NCBI RefSeq assembly: GCF_000022085.1
Contig: NC_011894.1
Location: 1,390,501 to 1,454,500 of the forward strand
Direction: 5' to 3'
DNA length: 64,000 nucleotides
DNA from: Methylobacterium nodulans ORS 2060
Lineage (GTDB): Bacteria > Pseudomonadota > Alphaproteobacteria > Rhizobiales > Beijerinckiaceae
Made by a program: the position numbers and the translations under genes. Position 1 is the first letter of the stretch, and each line of letters begins with the position of its first letter. Shown piece after piece: positions 33,995-41,930 of this stretch. A model generated the notes under the pieces. It was not told the origin of the DNA and ran no database searches. It saw only the letters and a list, made by a program, of their open reading frames with translations.

Positions 33995-34021
33995 CCGACG
34001 TCCCGTTGCCGGTCACTCCCC
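33986..34021. terminator. convergent bidirectional terminator
   Basis: Perfect 12-bp inverted repeat GGGGAGTGACCG (33986-33997) / CGGTCACTCCCC (34010-34021). It overlaps the stop codons of both the RND gene and the facing helicase pseudogene. Confidence 0.75.
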
Positions 34022-34554
34022 GAGCAGCAGATCCAAATCCTCCGCGGTCATCGCGGTCGTGGGCGCGCCGTCGTGGTCGAAGAGCGAGCCGGCGAGGGCG
34101 CTCTTCTTCTCCTTCAACACCTCCATCTTCTCCTCGATGGTGCGGACTGCGACGAGCTTGTGGACGAAGACCGGCTTGTCCTGGCCGATGTGGTGGGTGC
34201 GGTCGATCGCCTGGTCCTCGACGGCGGGGTTCCACCACGGGTCGTAGAGGATCACCGTATCGGCCGCGACGAGGTTGAGCCCGGTGCCACCCGCCTTCAG
34301 GCTGATCAGGAACACGCCGGCCTCGCCCGCCTCGAAACGGCGCACCACCTCGGCCCGGTCTCCAGACGGCCGGCGCGGCGCTTCAGCGAGATCACCTGCA
34401 GGTAGGGGGCGCGCTGGCTGCCCTTGACCTCGCCCTCGATGACGGAGCCGTCGATCTCGACGGAGAGGACGCGGCCTCTCTGGAGGTAGTCCCGTCCGTT
34501 CCGGAGGGCATTCTGGCCACAGGCGGCGAGGATGTCGGCTTCGGTGTAGTGCAC
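34013..34554 (-). pseudogene. SNF2/SWIM-type DEAD helicase, internally deleted and frameshifted
   Basis: The 5' part (ATG at 34554) reads MHYTEADILAACGQNALRNG then RDYLQRGRV, the usual N-terminus of a bacterial SWIM/SNF2 helicase, up to about residue 60 (YLQVISLKRR). Then, in another frame from around 34370, the C-terminal helicase lobe continues: DRAEVVRRFEAGEAGVFLIS, LKAGGTGLNLVAADTVILYD, PWWNPAVEDQAIDRTHHIGQ, ending EDLDLLLGE. The SWIM finger, Walker A, DEAH box and everything between are gone: roughly 180 codons remain of a family member of about 900 or more. The junction near 34360-34375 joins both ends out of frame. Non-functional. Confidence 0.85.
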
Positions 34555-34802
34555 GAATCCGTCCGGTCACGCAGCAACGCGAGTTGCGACAGAGCGACGA
34601 ACCCTAAGCATCCTTCGCCGAAGTGTCCCACGGTTCGGCGATCGGAATGATGCGGAATCAAATTAATCCAAGCCGGGAGGCGCGGCTGCGTCACCCGGCT
34701 TGGGAATCGTCTGCCTCAGCGTCCAGGCCTGGATCCCGCGCGCCGTCATGACAACGGCCGGGGCGATGCCCCGGCCGCACGGTCCTTCTCGAACCCGCCC
34801 GA

Positions 34803-35084
34803 TCAGCGGCCGGGGGTCGGCTCGCTCGGCTTCGGCGCCACGCGCGAGTCGCCACCCGGCATGGTGCCGGTCCCCGTCACGGTGCCGGTCGCGGCCGGGC
34901 CCGTTCCGGGCGCGACACCGGTGGCGTCGCGCTCGGGCATGCCCTTCTCGGCGTTGCTCTTGACGCTGCCCGGATTGTTCAGGTTGCGCTCGGCGCTGCC
35001 GGGAGCCGTGGTGCCCTGCGCCAGCGCCGCGCCGCCGATGGCAACGATCATCGCGCCCGCAAGCGCCATCCGCTTCGTCTGCAT
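34803..35084 (-). CDS. small exported low-complexity protein
   Basis: 93 residues with a signal peptide (core RMALAGAMIVAIGGAALAQG, cleavage after LAQ). The mature region is Gly/Thr/Pro/Ala-rich (NPGSVKSNAEKGMPERDATG followed by GTGP/TGTGT repeats), without cysteines or recognised domains. Proteins of this type are frequent in methylobacteria and have no known function. AAAGGACGGTCCC lies upstream of the ATG. Its promoter region lies to the right, shared divergently with the phospholipase D gene. Confidence 0.65.
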   Translation of the reverse strand: MQTKRMALAGAMIVAIGGAALAQGTTAPGSAERNLNNPGSVKSNAEKGMPERDATGVAPGTGPAATGTVTGTGTMPGGDSRVAPKPSEPTPGR

Positions 35085-35411
35085 GGGACCGTCCTTTCAA
35101 GTCACGTCGGGTCCGTCCAACGTCGAGGGAGCGGCAAGGTTCGAGAGGGGCCGATTTTTTCCTCCGGCGCTTCTTCGGCTTGTTCTTGAACAAGGGCTGC
35201 CGTTGCAGTGGGTTCATCTGCGCGGATCGAGGTTTTGCGGTGCGGCATGCGGCCGCCCCGGCTGCGGCCACGGTCGCGGTGCGGGGGCAAAGGCTGCCTG
35301 CAACGCTCCGGCCGCTCGGGGGTTCTCGATGGGGAGCCGCGGCGACGCGGCTCCATGCGGGGCCGGAGACCCGCCCTGCCGCCTGCCGATAGGAGATCGT
35401 CAGTCGTTGCG
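35085..35411. other. divergent region before the phospholipase D gene
   Basis: No gene is supported; the open frames here are arginine/proline-rich shadows. A less GC-rich stretch GGGGCCGATTTTTTCCTCCG (about 35149-35168) and TTCTTCGGCTTGTTCTTGAA (about 35170-35189) may contain promoter elements. No repeat copy is present. Confidence 0.4.
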
Positions 35412-36842
35412 ATGAGGATGGATCATGCGCTCGCGGAGGCCGCGCCGGTCGGCCTGCCACCGACCCTGTTCGAACCCGGCCGCAACTGCTGGCAGGTCGC
35501 ACGGGCGCGCCGCGCCGCCCTGCTCGTCGATGCTGCGGCCTATTTCGCCGCGCTCGACGACGCGCTGCGGCAGGCGACGCGCACCATCACCATCGTCGGA
35601 TGGGATTTCGACGGGCGCATCCGCCTGCGGGAGGATGACGCCGCCGCGCCTCCGCTCGGCCCCTTCCTGCGCGACCTCGTGGAGGCCCGGCCCGATCTGG
35701 AGCTGCGCATCCTGGTCTGGAGCGTCGGCACGCTGCACGGGCCGGGCGCGGCGCTGCCGCTCCTGTTCGGGGCGGAGTGGCAGCGCCACCCCCGCATCCG
35801 GGTGAAGCTCGACACGTGCCACCCCCTCTATGCGGCCCACCACCAGAAGATCGTCTGCATCGACGATTCCGTCGCCTTCGTGGGCGGCATCGACCTCACG
35901 ATCCAGCGCTGGGACACGCCCGCTCACCCGGCCGAGGATCCGCGCCGGATCGACCCCGACGGCGAACCCTACGGGCCGGTGCACGACACCCACATGGCGG
36001 TGGACGGGGAGGCGGCCCGGGCCGTCGGCGATCTCGTGCGGGCGCGCTGGCAGGCGGCGACCGGCGAGGCGTGGGCGCCCGCCGAGGCCGGTCCGATCTG
36101 GCCCCGGGGGCTCGATCCCGACTTCACCGAGGTGCCGGTCGCGATCGCCCGCACCATGCCCGCCCTCGAAGGCCAGCCCTCCGTGGAGGAGGCGGCGGCC
36201 CTCACCGCCGACATGCTGGGACGCGCCCGCCACCACATCTCCATCGAGGCGCAGTACCTCACGGCCCGGTTCGTCGAGGAGGTGCTCGCCGCACAGCTCG
36301 ACCGGCCGGACGGGCCGGACATCGTCGTGGTGCTCACCCGACGCTCCCACGGCCTGGCGGAGCGCCTCGCCATGGGTGCGCCGCGCGACCAGATCATCCG
36401 GCGCCTGCAGGCGGCCGACCGCTTCGGCCGCCTCTTCGTCGCCTATCCGGTGGTGCCGGGGCCGGACGGCGACTGCCAGGTGCTCGTCCATTCGAAGCTC
36501 GTCATCGTGGACGACGTCGCGCTACGCGTCGGCTCGTCGAACCTCAACAACCGCTCGGTGGCCCTCGACACCGAGTGCGATCTCGCCATCGAGGGCCGCG
36601 ACCCGGCAACGCGCCGCACCATCGCCGCCTTGCGCGACCGGCTCCTCGCCGAGCATCTCGGCGTCGCGCCGGAGGCCGTGACGGCGGCGATCCGGGCCGA
36701 GGGCTCGCTCGTGCGGGCGATCGCTTCGCTCAACGGCGGCAAGCGGGGCCTGCGCGTCTTCGACGTGCCCGCGGAGGACGGCCTCATCGACCCGCTGCTG
36801 GGCGCGGATCTGCTCGACCCGGAGCGGCCGTTCGGGACCTGA
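35412..36842 (+). CDS. phospholipase D / cardiolipin synthase family protein
   Basis: 476 residues with two HKD phosphatidyltransferase motifs: HHQKIVCIDDSVAFVGGIDL (His144, Lys146, Asp151) and HSKLVIVDDVALRVGSSNLN (His360, Lys362, Asp367). No membrane helix is apparent, so it probably acts at the membrane surface, as ClsB-like enzymes do. It makes cardiolipin or hydrolyses phospholipid; the motifs cannot decide. Its neighbours, a YbhN-like membrane protein and a YbhP-like nuclease/phosphatase, recreate the E. coli ybhP-ybhO(clsB)-ybhN set, favouring ClsB. It is convergent with the ybhN-like gene and overlaps it tail to tail by 59 bases. The ATG at 35412 (or 35418) begins the conserved part. 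Confidence 0.9.
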   Translation: MRMDHALAEAAPVGLPPTLFEPGRNCWQVARARRAALLVDAAAYFAALDDALRQATRTITIVGWDFDGRIRLREDDAAAPPLGPFLRDLVEARPDLELRILVWSVGTLHGPGAALPLLFGAEWQRHPRIRVKLDTCHPLYAAHHQKIVCIDDSVAFVGGIDLTIQRWDTPAHPAEDPRRIDPDGEPYGPVHDTHMAVDGEAARAVGDLVRARWQAATGEAWAPAEAGPIWPRGLDPDFTEVPVAIARTMPALEGQPSVEEAAALTADMLGRARHHISIEAQYLTARFVEEVLAAQLDRPDGPDIVVVLTRRSHGLAERLAMGAPRDQIIRRLQAADRFGRLFVAYPVVPGPDGDCQVLVHSKLVIVDDVALRVGSSNLNNRSVALDTECDLAIEGRDPATRRTIAALRDRLLAEHLGVAPEAVTAAIRAEGSLVRAIASLNGGKRGLRVFDVPAEDGLIDPLLGADLLDPERPFGT

Positions 36843-37800
36843 CGCGGGTCGCCTCGCGGCGGCGGAACACCATCTCGGCCCCGGCGAAGACCAGGAGCCC
36901 GAGCCCCAGCGGCACCAGGAAATAGACGAAGCGGAACGCCAGCAGCGGGCCGATCACGTCGCTCTTCGGGAGAAGGTGCACCACCACGCTCTCGATCACC
37001 CCGACCCCGCCCGGCACGTTGGTGACGAGCACGGCCGCGTTCGCGATCACGAAGACCGAGGCGACGCCGAGATACGCCACGTCCGAGACCGCCCCGAGCA
37101 TCTGGTGCAGGCAGGCCGAGACAAGGGCGAAGTTCACGGAGCCCACCGCCACCTGCGCGAGGGCGAGGGGCCAGGGCGGCACCTCGATCGACCAGCGCCG
37201 GAAGCGCAGCGGCCGGCGCAGGAAGACGGAAGCCGCGAGATAGAGCCCGACGCCGCTGAGGCAGGCGAGCGCCACCGCCCCGACCGCGCCCCGCCCGAGG
37301 CCGGTGATGTCCTGCGCGAGGCGGGGCTGGAGCAGGAGGGCCCCGGCCCCGAGCGCCATCAGCCCGAGCCCCACCGTGAGGCCGCAGAACAGCACCATCT
37401 TGGCGCTCTCGATCAGCGTCAGGCCGCGGCGGGCGTAGAAGCGGTAGCGGATCGCGCCGCTGCTCAAGCCCGACAGGCCGATGCTGTGGCCCACCCCGAG
37501 CGCCACGAAGGCGGCGACCAGCACATAGCGGTAGGGCAGGGGACGGCCGATCGCCCGCAGGGCGAGCCAGTCCCCGACCGTAAGGCAGAGATAGCTGCCA
37601 GCGGCGAAGGCGCCCGCCGCCAGGAGGCGGCTCGCCGGAATTGCCTGCACGGCGGCGGTGAGGTCGGCGAAGCTGTGGCCGCTGAGGACGCGATAGAGGA
37701 GGAAGGCGCCGAGCGCGATGCCGGCGATGGTGGTGCCGTGGGTCCAGAGGCGGCGGCGCCGGTCCCGCTCCTGAATCCGCGCCGATGCGCTCGCCCCCAT
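36784..37800 (-). CDS. YbhN/LPG-synthase-like flippase-domain membrane protein
   Basis: Integral membrane protein (338 aa, about eight helices) of the lysylphosphatidylglycerol-synthase transmembrane (UPF0104/YbhN) family. Landmarks are DWLALRAIG, VGHSIGLSGLSSGAIRYRFY, ANAAVLVTNVPGGVGVIESV and the final FRFVYFLVPLGLGLLVF helix. The soluble aminoacyl transferase domain of MprF is absent, as in YbhN. A role in lipid movement or regulation next to a cardiolipin synthase is inferred. Its ATG overlaps the stop of the YbhP-like gene by one base (TGATG), so the two are co-translated; its 3' end overlaps the convergent phospholipase D gene. Confidence 0.88.
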   Translation of the reverse strand: MGASASARIQERDRRRRLWTHGTTIAGIALGAFLLYRVLSGHSFADLTAAVQAIPASRLLAAGAFAAGSYLCLTVGDWLALRAIGRPLPYRYVLVAAFVALGVGHSIGLSGLSSGAIRYRFYARRGLTLIESAKMVLFCGLTVGLGLMALGAGALLLQPRLAQDITGLGRGAVGAVALACLSGVGLYLAASVFLRRPLRFRRWSIEVPPWPLALAQVAVGSVNFALVSACLHQMLGAVSDVAYLGVASVFVIANAAVLVTNVPGGVGVIESVVVHLLPKSDVIGPLLAFRFVYFLVPLGLGLLVFAGAEMVFRRREATRVRSRTAAPGRADPRPAAGR

Positions 37801-38582
37801 CAGGCCGCCCCTGCCCGTTCGCCGAGGTGGGCGACGGCTCCCGGCCGCGGGCCTGCGACCTCCAGGTCGACGAGAAGCGGGAGATGATCGGAGGCGATGC
37901 GGGCGAGGGGCCCGCGCACCACCTCCACCCGGCGCACCGTGACGCCCTCGCTCACGAAGACGTGGTCGAGCCGCAGCAGCGGGCAGGCGGACGGATAGGT
38001 CCGCTGCCGGCGCGGCATCCCGGGGGCCCTCTGGGCGTCGGACAGGCGCCCGGCGAGGCGCCTGTAGGCGAAGGAATGCGGCACGGCATTGAGGTCGCCC
38101 ACCAGCACGACCGGGGGGCGGCAGGCCGGGTCGGAGAGGAAGCGGGAGCCGAGCAGGGCCTCCGCCTGCCGGGCGCGCTCGCGGCGGCGCAGGCCGAGAT
38201 GCGTGGCGATGACCTGGATCTCCGTGTCATGCGCGGTGATCGCGGCCCAGAGCGCCCCGCGCGGTTCGAGATGGGGCCGGTCCGGCAGCCCCGGCAGCGC
38301 CTCCGCCCGCACGAGGCGCGAGGGCAGTGCCGTCAGGATGGCGTTGCCGTACTCCTCCTCCATCACGCGCAGGGCCGCATGGAAATGGGCCCTCATGCCG
38401 AGATGCTGCGCGATGGCGTGGGCTTGGTCGACCATGCCGGAGCGCATCCGACCGACATCGAGCTCCTGCAGCGCCACCACGTCCGGCCGGCAGGAGGCGA
38501 GCACCTCGGCGATGCGCACCGGCGAGAGCCGTCCGTCGATGCCGAGGCAGCGGCGCACGTTGTAGGTGATGAGGCGAAGCAC
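37800..38582 (-). CDS. endonuclease/exonuclease/phosphatase-family protein (YbhP-like)
   Basis: About 260 residues with the EEP fold: RLITYNVRRCLG, VALQELDVGRMRSG (metal Glu), ATHLGLRRRERARQ, VLVGDLNAVPHS and SDHLPLLVDLE (catalytic Asp-His). Substrates of the superfamily range from DNA to phospholipid head groups; location beside YbhN- and ClsB-like genes points to lipid metabolism. A GTG at 38582 begins the conserved domain; an upstream ATG at 38690 would add 36 non-conserved residues. The stop overlaps the ybhN-like start. The promoter faces that of the dehydrogenase gene at 38801. Confidence 0.87.
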   Translation of the reverse strand: MLRLITYNVRRCLGIDGRLSPVRIAEVLASCRPDVVALQELDVGRMRSGMVDQAHAIAQHLGMRAHFHAALRVMEEEYGNAILTALPSRLVRAEALPGLPDRPHLEPRGALWAAITAHDTEIQVIATHLGLRRRERARQAEALLGSRFLSDPACRPPVVLVGDLNAVPHSFAYRRLAGRLSDAQRAPGMPRRQRTYPSACPLLRLDHVFVSEGVTVRRVEVVRGPLARIASDHLPLLVDLEVAGPRPGAVAHLGERAGAA

Positions 38583-38724
38583 CCGTCGGAACCCTGGAAC
38601 TGAAGCCTGTTCAACGGCGAAGCCGCCGCTGCGGTTCACGGCTCGGCTCGAGAGGATGTCCAGGCGAGGCGGATACCGGTTCCCCGGCACCTTTTCTCCG
38701 TCCGGACATCCGATCGATCAATAA

Positions 38725-38770
38725 CTTAGAATCCGTCAGGGGCTTCCAGAAGCGCCTGACGGATTCTAAG
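38725..38770. repeat. 46-base perfect inverted repeat in a divergent promoter region
   Basis: CTTAGAATCCGTCAGG (38725-38740) pairs perfectly with CCTGACGGATTCTAAG (38755-38770). The 14-base loop itself contains GCTTC / GAAGC, so the whole can fold as one long hairpin. It lies 30 bases upstream of the dehydrogenase start, positioned as an operator or 5' UTR structure. Confidence 0.85.
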
Positions 38771-38800
38771 CCGGCATGCAGGACAGCCTGGGAGGAGCGC

Positions 38801-39562
38801 GTGAAGGTCCAGGGCATCGCGGCCATCGTGACGGGGGGCGGATCGGGCTTGGGGGCGGCGACGGGCCGCGCGCTCGCAGCGGCGGGCGCCAGGGTCGCGC
38901 TCCTCGACCTCAACGAGCAGGCCGCTGCCGCGGTCGCAGGCGAGATCGGCGGGCTCGCGCTCGTCTGCGACGTCTCGGATGCCGCGAGCGCCGAAGCGGC
39001 GGTCGCCCGCGCCGCACAGGCGCACGGCCCGGCCCGGATCCTCGTCAACTGCGCGGGCGTGGCGACCGCCGGACGCATCGTCGGACGCAACGGCCCCCTC
39101 GACCTCTCGGCTTATGCCCGCGTGATCGAGATCAACCTGATCGGCACCTTCAACCTGATGCGGCTCGTGGCGGCGGGAGCCCTCGCCCTCGATCCGCTGG
39201 AGGGCGGTGAGCGCGGCGTCATCGTCTCGACGGCCTCGGTCGCGGCCTACGAGGGCCAGATCGGGCAGGCGGCCTACGCCTCCTCGAAGGCGGGCATCGT
39301 CGGCCTGACCCTGCCGGCCGCGCGCGAATTCGCGCCCGCGGGCATCCGGGTCTGCGCCATCGCCCCGGGCCTGTTCGAGACGCCGATGATGAAGGGGCTG
39401 CCGCAGGAGGTGCAGGATTCGCTCGGCGCCGCGGTGCCCTTCCCGCCGCGCCTCGGGCGGCCGGAGGAATATGCCCGGCTCGTCATGGCGATCATCGACA
39501 ACCCGATGCTGAACGGCGAGGTCATCCGGCTCGACGGCGCGCTGCGCATGCAGGCGCGGTGA
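38801..39562 (+). CDS. short-chain dehydrogenase, 3-hydroxyacyl-CoA dehydrogenase type
   Basis: Cytosolic NAD-dependent SDR (253 aa). The nucleotide motif is TGGGSGLG (11-18), Asp36 in LLDLNE favours NAD, NCAG starts at 83, and the catalytic triad is Ser146, Tyr159 and Lys163 (AAYASSKAG). The sequence closely follows the HSD10/FadB2x group (IEINLIGTFNLMRL, ERGVIVSTASVAAYEGQIGQ, GLFETPMM), which oxidises short-chain 3-hydroxyacyl-CoA. The GTG start has GGAGGAGCGC directly upstream. Single gene with a strong hairpin in its leader. Confidence 0.92.
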   Translation: MKVQGIAAIVTGGGSGLGAATGRALAAAGARVALLDLNEQAAAAVAGEIGGLALVCDVSDAASAEAAVARAAQAHGPARILVNCAGVATAGRIVGRNGPLDLSAYARVIEINLIGTFNLMRLVAAGALALDPLEGGERGVIVSTASVAAYEGQIGQAAYASSKAGIVGLTLPAAREFAPAGIRVCAIAPGLFETPMMKGLPQEVQDSLGAAVPFPPRLGRPEEYARLVMAIIDNPMLNGEVIRLDGALRMQAR

Positions 39563-39611
39563 GGGACGTCCCGCCGCCTTCGCGCGGAGGCCGCCGGAGG
39601 AGCGGGGACGC

Positions 39612-40133
39612 ATGAGCGTGTTCTTCACCAGCGACACCCATTTCGGTGATCCGCGGGTGCTGCGCATCGACCGGCGCCCCTTCCCGGGCCTTCCCGAGCA
39701 CGACGCGGCCCTCGTCGCCCGCTGGAACGAGACGGTGGGGCCGGGCGACACGGTCTGGCATCTCGGCGACTTCGCCCTCGGGCCGCCGCCCGAGCGCATT
39801 GCGGCACTGCTGGCGGCGCTCCACGGGATCAAGCACCTCATCGTCGGCAACAACGACGGCCCCGCCACGCTGCGGGCGCCGGGCTGGGCCTCGGTGGCGC
39901 ATTACGCCGAGATCGACGAGGGCGGGCATCATCTCGTGCTGTGCCACTACGCCTTCCGGACCTGGAACCGCATGGGCCGCGGGGTCATCGACCTGCACGG
40001 CCATTCGCACGGCAAGCTTAAAGCCATGACCCGGCAGTTCGATGTCGGCGTCGATGCCTGGGACTACCGGCCCGTCACCCTCGAGACGCTCCTCGCCTCC
40101 CGCCGCAGGCGCTCGGGCCCGCCGCGGGGCTGA
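39612..40133 (+). CDS. calcineurin-like metallophosphoesterase
   Basis: 173-residue cytosolic enzyme with the metal-binding series of the family: FTSDTHFGDP (Asp8, His10), WHLGDFALGP, IVGNNDGP (GNHD variant), VLCHYAFRTW and DLHGHSHGKL. Its size and motifs match small phosphoesterases of the YfcE/phage-type group, acting on phosphodiesters or nucleotides; the substrate is unknown. GGAGGAGCGGGGACG precedes the ATG. It follows the dehydrogenase gene by 49 bases on the same strand and could share its transcript. Confidence 0.9.
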   Translation: MSVFFTSDTHFGDPRVLRIDRRPFPGLPEHDAALVARWNETVGPGDTVWHLGDFALGPPPERIAALLAALHGIKHLIVGNNDGPATLRAPGWASVAHYAEIDEGGHHLVLCHYAFRTWNRMGRGVIDLHGHSHGKLKAMTRQFDVGVDAWDYRPVTLETLLASRRRRSGPPRG

Positions 40134-40271
40134 CCGTCATCGCGGCAGGAAAAGGCGGAACCGTCGCCGGGCGTCACCGTTTCCCGCTTGCCTCTCCGGG
40201 CCGCGCAGCAAGCCTCCTCGCCGGGGGCTGATTGCCGCGGTGGCGGCTCCCATTCCCGATCGAGTTCCGCG

Positions 40272-40598
40272 ATGACGACCCTGCTTCGCCCTGCCTTCTC
40301 CCCGCTTGCAGCCGCGCTGCTGTTCGCCCTCGCCGCGAGCCCCGTCCTGGCCCAGCCGGCCACCTGCGGGCCCGCCCACCGCAAGATGGAGGAGGCCGCG
40401 GCCCTGCGCTTCCAGGCTCGCCAGGAGGCCCGGATCGGCGACCGCGACAGGGTCTGCGACACGCTCGGCGATGTCGAGGACCGCTACGAGGATGCCCGGG
40501 ACCGGTTCGAGGAGTGCGGGGCCGGCCTCGCGGCCATCGACCTGCGCGGTGCGCTCCGCTCCGTGCGCCTGGAGAAACGCGCCTTCCGCTGCGACTGA
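40272..40598 (+). CDS. small exported four-cysteine protein
   Basis: 108 residues with a signal peptide (core LAAALLFALAASPVLAQP, cleavage near residue 23). The mature protein is a charged, probably helical domain with four cysteines (ATCGPAH, RVCDTL, EECGAG, FRCD), suitable for two disulfides. The Arg/Glu-rich helix (RFQARQEARIGDRDRVC) suggests a coiled coil. No known family. The longer frame from 40188 has no signal sequence and is rejected. Confidence 0.65.
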   Translation: MTTLLRPAFSPLAAALLFALAASPVLAQPATCGPAHRKMEEAAALRFQARQEARIGDRDRVCDTLGDVEDRYEDARDRFEECGAGLAAIDLRGALRSVRLEKRAFRCD

Positions 40599-40681
40599 CC
40601 GCGTGTGCCATCGCACGGACGGCCAAGCCGTCGCGGCAGCATTCCTTCCCTCAACGACAGCCCCTCCCGCAGGAGAGATCC

Positions 40682-40828
40682 ATGAACGCCGATCCGTTCC
40701 GCACCGAATCCGCTCCCCGCGTCGATGCCGCCGTGCCGGGCGCGCACTCCTTTGCGGCAGCCCTGTGCGGTTTCCTCGGCTCGACGGCGGCGGCGACCGT
40801 CGTGATGGTCCTGCTCAGCACCCTCTGA
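40682..40828 (+). CDS. small single-span membrane protein
   Basis: 48-residue protein: a hydrophilic N-terminus followed by one hydrophobic helix (FAAALCGFLGSTAAATVVMV) and LLSTL at the end. CAGGAGAGATCC lies just before the ATG, an unusually good ribosome binding site for so short a frame, supporting real translation. It is 83 bases downstream of the exported four-cysteine protein. Function unknown. Confidence 0.55.
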   Translation: MNADPFRTESAPRVDAAVPGAHSFAAALCGFLGSTAAATVVMVLLSTL

Positions 40829-40837
40829 ATCGAACCT

Positions 40838-41005
40838 GACCTGCGTGGAAGCCGCCCCGCTCCTCATGCTGCGGTGCAGCCGCAGCATGAGGAGCGGAGT
40901 TGGGTGCCATGGACGGGAGCGCTCATTCAGCCGCGGTTTCATCCGTCAGGGTCAGCCCGGCCGGTGGTGAACTGATTCCCAACGGCCCTTTTCAAGGCCC
41001 GTTGA
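40838..41005. repeat. repeat family C copy fused to a short repeat A end; terminator-like
   Basis: Starts 10 bases after the small membrane protein. Its first half has an 18-bp perfect stem (40857-40874 with 40880-40897, CCGCTCCTCATGCTGCGG and complement). The second half (AGCCGCGGTTTCATCCGTCA, GGTGGTGAACTGAT) matches 62346-62591. It finishes with the hairpin CAACGGCCCTTTTCAAGGCC (about 40979-40998), a minimal family A end. Confidence 0.8.
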
Positions 41006-41066
41006 TATGAGGCCGGCCCTGCCTCCATCCGGATGCCGGATCGGGATTGCCCGGACCGCAAGCGGG

Positions 41067-41345
41067 TCAGCGCGGCGCCACCGACCAGAAACGCCGCCGG
41101 GCGAAGAGCATCTCGGGCTGCCCCACGGGCGCCATGCCGGCCATGGTCGATGCCGCGGGTGCCGGCGGGCAGACGGGCTCCGAGCGGCGCAGCTGAACCA
41201 CGGGCGGCTCGGGCCGCACCAGGCCCATCCGGACCTGGACATCCGGATTGCGCACCGCCGCAATCGTCGCGACGACAGCCATCAGGGCGCCCGCAACGGC
41301 GCCGAGCACGAAGTTCAGCATGGTGGCCGGTGCATGATCCGACAT
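41067..41345 (-). CDS. small membrane-anchored hypothetical protein
   Basis: 92 residues with one N-terminal hydrophobic helix (MLNFVLGAVAGALMAVVATI) and a basic, Pro-rich remainder including VRPEPPVVQLRRSEPVCPP. It could be a signal-anchored inner-membrane protein. No family recognised; convergent with the repeat C element and divergent from FlaF. No strong ribosome binding site, so confidence is moderate. Confidence 0.5.
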   Translation of the reverse strand: MSDHAPATMLNFVLGAVAGALMAVVATIAAVRNPDVQVRMGLVRPEPPVVQLRRSEPVCPPAPAASTMAGMAPVGQPEMLFARRRFWSVAPR

Positions 41346-41495
41346 CGTAGCGGTTTCAGGGCAGGATCCTTTTCAAGGCAGGATCCTTTGCGCCTGCTCG
41401 GCCCCATGCTGGCCGACGCCTCCACAACTCAAGCTTAACGCTCTCGTGCGATCGATTCGCGACCGCTTCGATCCGGTCCCGAGGAACCGCACCCG

Positions 41496-41861
41496 ATGAG
41501 CTATGGAGCCCACGCCTACGCTAAGGTCTCTCAGGTGGCGCTGACGCCCCGCGAGGCGGAGGCGGCGGTCCTCATCAAGGCGGCGGCGCGCCTTCAGGCG
41601 GTCCAGGACAATTGGGCCGAGCAGCAGGCGGGGCTCAACGAGGCGCTCACCTTCAACCAGAAGGTCTGGACGCTGCTCTCGACCGCGGCCACGGAGCCCG
41701 ACGCCCCGCTCCCGCCGGAGCTCAAGCAGTCGATGGCCCGGCTCGGCGCCTTCGTGTTCACCCGCACCTTCGACGCCATGGTCGAGCCGGCGGCCGAGAA
41801 GCTGACGGCGCTCATCCGCATCAACCGCGAGATCGCGAGCGGGCTGCGCGGCAATCCCTGA
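41496..41861 (+). CDS. flaF: flagellar biosynthesis regulator FlaF
   Basis: 121-residue cytosolic protein matching FlaF: start SYGAHAYAKVSQVALTPREA, middle LNEALTFNQKVWTLLSTAAT and end MVEPAAEKLTALIRINREIA. In alphaproteobacteria FlaF promotes flagellin translation and secretion, opposing FlbT. Here no flagellin, FlbT or other flagellar gene is adjacent, so this is an isolated copy. GAGGAACC precedes the ATG. Confidence 0.9.
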   Translation: MSYGAHAYAKVSQVALTPREAEAAVLIKAAARLQAVQDNWAEQQAGLNEALTFNQKVWTLLSTAATEPDAPLPPELKQSMARLGAFVFTRTFDAMVEPAAEKLTALIRINREIASGLRGNP

Positions 41862-41930
41862 CCGCCCGGCCGCCTCGGGCCGGACAGCGCCCCCCTTGTC
41901 CCGCCGCGGCGAATGGGAGAAGTCCTGCGC

